Source: Rudaea sp.
GTDB taxonomy: Bacteria; Pseudomonadota; Gammaproteobacteria; Xanthomonadales; Rhodanobacteraceae
Length of the DNA stretch: 7,461 nucleotides
Direction of reading: 5' to 3'
NCBI GenBank assembly: GCA_025934455.1
Contig: JAICYA010000088.1
Span: forward strand, 1-7,461
This document shows positions 1-6,100 of this stretch, in pieces (positions within the stretch are counted from its first letter, which is position 1; each line of letters opens with the position of its first letter). Below the pieces are notes generated by a model. The model was given only the letters and a program-made list of their open reading frames with translations. It made no database searches and had not been told where the DNA came from. Both the position numbers and the translations under genes were made by a program.

Positions 1-590
1 CGATCGATTCCAACATGGCAGGCTACGGTGCCGGCTTGTACCAACTGAGTACGTCGGGCACGGTCGCCATCCACGAGAGCACAATCTCAGGCAACCAGGG
101 CGGCAAGGGCGGTGGCATCTACAGCAAGGCGCCGCTGACGATCGACAACAGCACGGTTGCATTCAATTCTGGCATGGCAAGTTTCGGTGGCGGCATTCAT
201 TCCGCCGCCAGCATCGTCGCGACCAGTTCGATTTTCGCGCACAACACCAACACGAACGGCGTGAATCCGGACATCGTACTTGCCAGCGGCAAGACGCTCA
301 CCGGTTCCAGCAACCTGGTGATGTCGATCAACAACCTGCCGCTTCCCGGCGTGATTGCAACTTCACTCGATCCGCGGCTGGCGCCGCTCGGCAACCACGG
401 CGGCTACACACGCACGCACGCGCTGCTCACGGCCAGCCCGGCGATCGACGCCGGCAGCAACCCGCTGCCCGACACGTCGGACCAACGCGGCGCTGGCTTC
501 GCGCGCGAGGTACCTGCCGGCAAACCGGACATCGGCGCCTACGAACGCCAGCCCGGCGAAGACGAGATCTTCGGCAACGGTTTCGACTGA
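1..590 (+). CDS. Secreted beta-helix protein, choice-of-anchor Q type (3' part only)
   Basis: The gene starts before the window: the frame is open from base 3, four codons ahead of the first ATG at 15, so that ATG is probably internal. 195 residues are visible, ending at a TGA. The N-terminal part has glycine-rich rungs GAGLY, GGGIY and GGGIH at residues 9-13, 36-40 and 62-66. This 26-27 residue spacing, rich in S/T/N, is typical of right-handed parallel beta-helices (pectate-lyase-like or polymorphic outer-membrane repeats). The C-terminal half carries the choice-of-anchor Q signature: a DPRLAPLGNHGG stretch, SPAIDAG from residue 145, DQRG, and DIGAYE at 176-181. The protein ends in a short tail, IFGNGFD (189-195). 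Such proteins are normally exported to the surface or medium. Any signal peptide lies outside the window. No catalytic residues can be assigned and the substrate or ligand is unknown. The family call is firm; the role is not. Confidence 0.85.
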   Translation, partial: IDSNMAGYGAGLYQLSTSGTVAIHESTISGNQGGKGGGIYSKAPLTIDNSTVAFNSGMASFGGGIHSAASIVATSSIFAHNTNTNGVNPDIVLASGKTLTGSSNLVMSINNLPLPGVIATSLDPRLAPLGNHGGYTRTHALLTASPAIDAGSNPLPDTSDQRGAGFAREVPAGKPDIGAYERQPGEDEIFGNGFD

Positions 591-702
591 CGCGATCGCC
601 ACAACCCGTTGTTTCGGATGATCTTCACGGCTTTCGCGCTGCGGGAGGACGGTGGCGCCATGCTATGCTTCGTGCCGGAACCGGGGCATACGGATCGGAT
701 AC
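591..702. other. Intergenic region before the kinase gene
   Basis: 112 bp between the beta-helix gene and the preferred kinase start. It holds the probable kinase promoter (661-669), a small inverted repeat ACAAC-CC-GTTGT at 601-612, and CCGG-AA-CCGG at 676-685 in the predicted leader. The 601-612 repeat has only 5-bp arms and a 2-nt centre, too tight for a good hairpin and without a following T-tract, so I do not call it a terminator. No RNA gene or further reading frame is convincing here. Confidence 0.6.
661..669 (+). promoter_or_regulatory. Extended -10 promoter element for the kinase gene
   Basis: TGC (661-663) followed by TATGCT (664-669) matches the extended -10 pattern TGnTATAAT of sigma-70-type promoters, with two changes in the hexamer. 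No good -35 hexamer sits 16-18 bp upstream (around 640-647 the sequence is TGCGGGAG), which is tolerable for an extended -10 promoter. Transcription would start near 676, giving a leader of about 27 nt to the GTG at 703. The GTG at 652 would lie upstream of this transcript. The call rests on motif match only. Confidence 0.5.
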
Positions 703-3189
703 GTGATCGAGATTTCCGGCTACAAGATTCTGCGCCAGCTCGGCCGCGGCGGCATGGCCACCGTGTACCTGGCGATGCAGGAATCGGTGCAGCGCGAAGT
801 CGCGCTCAAGGTGATGTCGCCGAGCCTGCTTGCCGATCCGGATTTCGGCGAACGCTTCCTGCGCGAGGCGCGCATCGCCGCCAAGCTGCACCACCGCAAC
901 GTCGTCGGCGTGCACGACGTCGGTCGCGCCGGCGAATACCACTACATCGCGATGGAATACCTCGGCGGCGGCGCCGCGCTAGCCAACGACGGCAAGCCGC
1001 GTCCGGTCGGCTTCGCCCTGCGCGTGACGCGCGAGATCGCGACCGCGCTGAACTACGCGCACGCCAAGGGTTTCGTGCACCGCGACGTCAAGCCCGACAA
1101 CATCCTGTTGCGCGAGGACGGCAGCGCGGCGCTGACCGATTTCGGCATCGCGCGCGCCAGCGATTCGGCCACGCACATGACGCGCACCGGCACGGTGATC
1201 GGCACGCCGCACTACATGAGTCCGGAGCAGGCACGCGGGCGTCCGCTCGATGGCCGCGCCGATTTGTACAGCCTCGGCGTCGTGCTCTACGAACTGCTGA
1301 CCGGGCGCGTGCCGTTCCATGCCGACGATTCGCTCGCGGTCGGCATCATGCACATCACCCAGCCGATTCCGATCCTGCCCGAGCGCCTGTATGCGTTGCA
1401 GCCGCTGCTCAACCGCCTGCTCGCCAAGCAGCCGGAAGACCGCTTCCAGGACGGCGCCGCGGTGGCCGACGCGATCGAGCAGATCGAGTTCGGCATCGCT
1501 CGCGGCGATTATCCGGAACTCGCCGATTCCGCGCAGGCGTCGCGCCGCGACCTGACCGGCGACGCGGCGACGCGCGCGATTCCGGCCACGCCGCCGGGCG
1601 GTGCGCGCCATCGCGCCGAACCGAGCCTGGGCCGGATGGACGACATCGCCAACGCGCCGATGCATCGACCGCAGCCGCATCGTGCGGCTACGCCCGAGCA
1701 CGGGCGCCGACGCTGGATTTTCGCGGCGATCGCCGTCGTCGTCATCGCGGTGCTGGCGGCGTGGTTTTTCCAGAACCGCCTGCGCGGACTGCTGCCGAAC
1801 ACCGAGCTGAATACTTTGATTGCGCGCGGTGACAAGGCGCTGGCCGCAGGCAACCTGGTCGGCAACCACAACGACAGCGCACGCGAACTGTTCCAGGCCG
1901 CGCGCACGCTGGACCCGGACAACGACGCGGCGCGCGCCGGCCTGAACAAGGTTGGCGAACGCCTGATCGAAGCCGCACGCGCGGCGCTCACGCGCGACGA
2001 TTTTTCCACCGCGCAGTCGGACCTCGAACAGGCCAACGAGGTACTTGGCGGTGGCAAGGAAGTCGAGGATCTCAAGGCCGCCCTGCACGCCGCGCAGACG
2101 CGCAACACCGCCAGCGCGGGCCTGCTCGCCAAGGCCGACGCCGCACTCGCGGCCGGCAAACTCATCGGCAGCGGCAGCGCCGCCGAAACCTACCAGCGCG
2201 TGCTCGATGCCGACATGACGAACGGCCTGGCGTTGAACGGACTGAAAAAAGTCGCCGAAGCTGTGGCCCAGCAGGCGCGCGATGCGATCGCCGCGAACAA
2301 CGTGGACCTGGCCAACCAGCTCATCGCCGAGCTGGCGCAACTCTCGCCGAATCATCCGGCGATTCCCGAGCTGCGCGGCGCGATGGCGAAGCTGCACGCC
2401 GGTGCGGAGCAGGCGCTGGAAGACACGCTTTCGCGCGCCGAGGCGCAGCAACGCGCCGGACGCATCGACGGCGCGGACGGCGCGCTCGCGCTGTTCCAGT
2501 CCGCGCTCAAGAGCGATCCGGCCAATGCGCGCGCGAAGGCCGGACTGGGCAAGCTCGCGCAGACCCTGATCTCACAGGCGATCGTGGCGCTGAGCGACGA
2601 CGACACAGGACCGGCCAGCAAGTTGCTGCAGCAGGCTGCCCAAGCAGCCCCGGACGCCCCCGGGCTGCGCCGGGCGCAGGCGGATATGAAAGATGCCCGC
2701 GAACGTCTGGATGCGGCCAAGCGCAAGGCGCTGCTCACGCCCGCGGACCAGGCGCGCATCCAGCAGATGCTGGCGCAGGCCAACGGCGCGATGACGGCTG
2801 GCAATCTTATTTTGCCGCCCGGTGATTGCGCCTTCGACAAGTACCGCGCGGTCCTCGCCATCGATGCGAACAACGCCGCGGCGATGGAGGGACTGGCGAA
2901 GATTCCCGTTCGCGCCAAGGACTTGTTCGAGCAGGCAGTCCGCAGCGGCACGCCGAACAAGGCGCGCGCCTACGTCGACGCGGTTGCCGAATCCGATCCC
3001 GGGGATGCCGCTGTGCCGGCGATGCGCAGCCGCCTCGCCGACGTGTTCCTTGACCAGACGCAGAGTTTCATCGCGCAGAAACGCCGTGCCGAAGCCGGCC
3101 GCGCGCTCGACGCCGCGCGCGAGTTGAATCCGAACAATCCGCGCCTGGCGGCGTTGCGGGCGCAGTACGAGTCGATGCCGGCGAATTAG
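703..3189 (+). CDS. Transmembrane Hanks-type Ser/Thr protein kinase with periplasmic TPR-like repeats
   Basis: 828 residues from GTG 703. The kinase domain spans about 7-262 and looks active: glycine loop G14-R-G-G, VALK lysine K36, helix-C E55, catalytic loop HRDVKPDN 126-133 (D128), DFG 146-148, SPE 173-175 and D187. Activation-loop T160 and T162 line up with the autophosphorylated T171/T173 of Mycobacterium PknB (VTQTAAVIGT versus MTRTGTVIGT). A basic, proline-rich linker follows, then one membrane helix at about 338-356 after an arginine cluster. That puts the kinase in the cytoplasm and residues ~360-828 outside, in four long TPR-like repeats. The expected role is to phosphorylate proteins on Ser/Thr in response to an envelope signal; substrate and signal are unknown. 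GTG 703 is preferred because it begins VIEISGYKILRQLGRGG, close to the usual kinase N-terminus, and lies just downstream of a promoter. GTG 652 would add 17 atypical residues; its Shine-Dalgarno GGGAGGA (643-649) is only 2 nt away. GTG 703 has only a weak one (GGAT, 697-700). There is no PASTA domain. Confidence 0.93.
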   Translation: MIEISGYKILRQLGRGGMATVYLAMQESVQREVALKVMSPSLLADPDFGERFLREARIAAKLHHRNVVGVHDVGRAGEYHYIAMEYLGGGAALANDGKPRPVGFALRVTREIATALNYAHAKGFVHRDVKPDNILLREDGSAALTDFGIARASDSATHMTRTGTVIGTPHYMSPEQARGRPLDGRADLYSLGVVLYELLTGRVPFHADDSLAVGIMHITQPIPILPERLYALQPLLNRLLAKQPEDRFQDGAAVADAIEQIEFGIARGDYPELADSAQASRRDLTGDAATRAIPATPPGGARHRAEPSLGRMDDIANAPMHRPQPHRAATPEHGRRRWIFAAIAVVVIAVLAAWFFQNRLRGLLPNTELNTLIARGDKALAAGNLVGNHNDSARELFQAARTLDPDNDAARAGLNKVGERLIEAARAALTRDDFSTAQSDLEQANEVLGGGKEVEDLKAALHAAQTRNTASAGLLAKADAALAAGKLIGSGSAAETYQRVLDADMTNGLALNGLKKVAEAVAQQARDAIAANNVDLANQLIAELAQLSPNHPAIPELRGAMAKLHAGAEQALEDTLSRAEAQQRAGRIDGADGALALFQSALKSDPANARAKAGLGKLAQTLISQAIVALSDDDTGPASKLLQQAAQAAPDAPGLRRAQADMKDARERLDAAKRKALLTPADQARIQQMLAQANGAMTAGNLILPPGDCAFDKYRAVLAIDANNAAAMEGLAKIPVRAKDLFEQAVRSGTPNKARAYVDAVAESDPGDAAVPAMRSRLADVFLDQTQSFIAQKRRAEAGRALDAARELNPNNPRLAALRAQYESMPAN
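1816..3186 (+). repeat. Four ~100-residue TPR-like repeats in the kinase C-terminus
   Basis: Within the kinase protein, a unit of roughly 100 residues recurs at residues 372, 474, 575 and 689 (DNA 1816, 2122, 2425, 2767). Each opens with a helix like LLAKADAALAAGKL (the copies read ALAAGNL, ALAAGKL, QQRAGRI, AMTAGNL). About 10 residues later comes an A...Y/F...L segment, then a turn of the type DPxN (DPDN, DMTN, DPAN, DANN), an A, and GL. A second, shorter helical hairpin follows, resembling LxxAxxLxPxxP. The period is 102, 101 and 114 residues; the last is lengthened by a lysine/arginine-rich insert. The copies are diverged in DNA, so this is an old protein repeat. The pattern resembles tandem TPR units and probably forms a helical solenoid in the periplasm. 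Confidence 0.7.
3186..3189. other. Interlocked stop codons of two convergent genes (4-bp overlap)
   Basis: The four bases TTAG serve both genes. TAG (3187-3189) ends the kinase on the + strand, and the complement of TTA (3186-3188) is the TAA ending the glycosyltransferase on the - strand. There is no intergenic space, so each transcript must terminate inside the other gene's coding sequence. Confidence 0.95.
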
Positions 3190-6100
3190 CGCGGCGGCAG
3201 AATTTTCGCCAGTGCCGCGCGCGCCGCGTCGAAGGAAAAATGCTCGCGCACGTTGGCGAGGCCATTGTCCGAGAGCTTTTTCCACAATGCCGCATCGCCG
3301 TAGGCGCGCACGATCGCGGCGGCGAAGTCTTCCGGCGCATCGGCGACGAGCAGGTCTTCGCCGTCGCGTGCATGCATGCCCTCGGCCGCTGGCGTGGTCG
3401 CCACCACCGGCAGGCCGTGGCTCATCGCCATGTTGATCTTGCCCTTGACGCCGGCGCCGTAGCGCAGCGGCGCGAGCGCGAGGCGGCAGCCGTCCATGAA
3501 CGGCGCGATGTCCTCGACGAAACCGTGCACCTGCACGCCGTCGTGGGCGAGTTCCAGGATGTTTTTCGGCGCCTTGCTGCCGATCACATGGAAGACGATG
3601 CCGGGCAGGGCCGCGCGCACACGCGGAAACACGTCGTTCACGAACCACAGCACCGCATCGACGTTCGGCGGATGCTGGAAGCCGCCGACGAAGACGAGGT
3701 CGCGGCGTTCGGCGAATTCGCGGCGGCGGCCGGGAATCTCGTGGATGTTCGACAGCACTTCGATGCGCACGCCGGGCAGGTTGCGCGCAAGCAGTTCCTG
3801 TTCGGCGGCGCTGACGACGAAGGTGACGTCGCATTCACGCATCAATTTCAGTTCCTGCGCACGCGTGCGTGCGGCTTGCTGCGCCTGTTCGGCGCTGCCG
3901 GTCAGTTCCGCGGCGCGTTGTTCGCGCAGGTGGTGCACGTCGACGGTGTCGAAGATCAGGCGTGCCTGCGGCGCGTACAGGCGCACGAGGCCGACGTAAT
4001 TGGCGGCGACGTAATGCCGCGACAGCACCACGGCGCTCAGCGACTTGCCGTGCGCGCGCAACCAGGCGACCGGATCGGCGACGAACGGGTAATACAGCGC
4101 CTGCACGCCGAGCGCCTGCAACGCCTGCGTGTACTTGCCGGCGTGCGCGCGGTTGTCGGGCAGGAAGCTCACCGCATGGCCGCCTTCGCGCAGCAGGCGC
4201 ATCAAATTGAGCATGCGCAGCGAACCGGAATCCTGGTCCGGCGTCGGTGTGTAGGCATCCACGATCAGCACGTGGCCATGCGTACGGAAATTCGCCGCGG
4301 CCTCGGCATCCTTCGCATCGGCGATTGGCGCCGGCTGGCGCACGAGTTCATTTTTCCACTTTTCCAGGAATTTCTCGCGATTGATCGTCTGGAAGCGCTT
4401 CATGCCGCTGCCGGTGTCGGTACCGGCAGTGATGCCCTCGAAGTGCACGACCGTCGCGCACGGCTCGTAAAACACCTTCCTGCCCGCCCTGCGCACGGCA
4501 AAGGCGAGGTCGGTGTCCTCGTAATAGGCCGGCGCGTAGCGCGTGTCGAAACCGCCGAGTTGTTCGAATTGATCGCGCCGGATCATGATCGCCGCGCCGG
4601 AACAATAGTCGGCCTCGCGGCGGAACTCGAAGCGCGGATCGGCGGGGTTTTCGAAGCGCCCGTAATTCCAGCCCGAGCCGTCGGCGAACACGATGCCGCC
4701 GGCTTCCTGCAGGCGGCCGTCGGGATACACGAGTTTGGCGCCGGCCAATCCGGCCTCGGGTTCTTCGTCGAAAACGCGCAACAGCGCGTCGAGCCAGCCG
4801 TCTTCGACCACGGTGTCGTTGTTGAGGAAGGCGAGAAATTCGCCGCGCGCCGCGGCCGCGCCGGCATTGCACGAGCCGACGAAGCCGAGGTTTTGCGCAT
4901 TGCGCAGGACGCGAATGCCGTCGATCTGCGCGAGGCGCTCGGCGGTCGCGTCGCTGGATGCGTCGTCGATCACAATCGTCTCGAACGCCGCCGTGCCAGG
5001 ATGCGCGGCAAGCGAGCGCAGGCAGGCCACGGTGTAGTCGATCTTGTTGTGGACCGGAATCACGATCGACACGCGCGGCGTCGTGCTCGCCGGCACGGTG
5101 AACGGACTGAACTCGTTCGTCGGTGCGGCCACGATACGCGCGTTTGGCGGCGGCGCGCCGCGGCGGAATTCATCGGCGGCGCGGCGCATTGTTCCAACCA
5201 CGCCACGGCTGGTGAGGCTGCCGCGGGCGCGGTGCACGATCGCGCGCAGGCGGCTGGCGGCGAAACCCAGGCGCACGCGCAACCCACGCAGCTTGCGCCG
5301 GGCGAAGCGCAAGGGCTTGGTGATGCGCCAGGACAGGCTGTGCAGGATCTGCTCGCGCTCGCTGCGCAATTCGTCGCGCTCGCGGCTCGCCACCTGCAAA
5401 TCGCGATCGAGAGCAAGCGCCCAAGCGCTGCGTTCTTCGAATTCACCCTGCAGATTGCGCAGCGCGCTGGCGTTGCGCTTGAGTTGCGCATCGAGTCCGA
5501 ACGCCCATTCCGCGCGATGTTCGAGTTCGCGTTGTTTGTCCGCGATTTCCTGTTCAAGCAAGGCGATTTCGCGCGCTGCGTCGCCGACCAGGCCCGCGCG
5601 TTGTTGCGCGGCGATACGATCCGGTCCGGCAACATCGAGCCGGTCCATCGCCCTCGATCGCGGCGCGAGCGGCAACAGATCGCGATAATCCGCCGCCATG
5701 TCCGCGAGCGTGCGCAGCGGCTGCCGGGCCAGGGTGTCGCGCACGCGCGCGAGCCGGGCCGGTTCGTTGCGCAACGCATCGATGGCTGCGCAGATGGCCA
5801 CTGCATCGGGTGCGGCGAGAAAACCATCCACGCCATCGGTGATGCGTTCGGCGAGCGCGCCCAGACGCGTGGCGAGCACGGGAATGCCGAAGCTGCGCAG
5901 TTCCGACAGCGTGTAGCTGAAGGTCTCGGCGAAGTCGGGAAGGATCAATGCGCAGTCCGGCGCGATGCGTGCGAGCAGGGCCGGCAGTTCCGCGGCCTTG
6001 TAGTTGAGCAGGATGTGGACATCGGCATGGCCGAAGAATTCGCGCACCTCGGGTCCGGCGCCGATCAGGAACAATTCGGCATCGTGCAGGCGCGGCAACA

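Noticed and set aside
601..612. Inverted repeat ACAAC-CC-GTTGT after the beta-helix gene as a terminator
   Set aside because: The arms are 5 bp with a 2-nt centre, which cannot form a stable hairpin, and no T-tract follows. It may be an operator or chance.
609..1832. A 407-codon + strand frame overlapping the kinase
   Set aside because: It is an out-of-frame reading of the kinase gene with extreme arginine content. The kinase frame carries every Hanks motif.
979..2451. A 490-codon open frame on the - strand, antisense to the kinase
   Set aside because: Same in-register effect: the kinase gene lacks TTA, CTA and TCA codons over this stretch. The predicted protein is low-complexity in R, A, V and G with no domain.
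2572..3834. A 420-codon - strand frame spanning the ends of both genes
   Set aside because: Arginine-rich and without motifs; it overlaps both well-supported genes in another frame.
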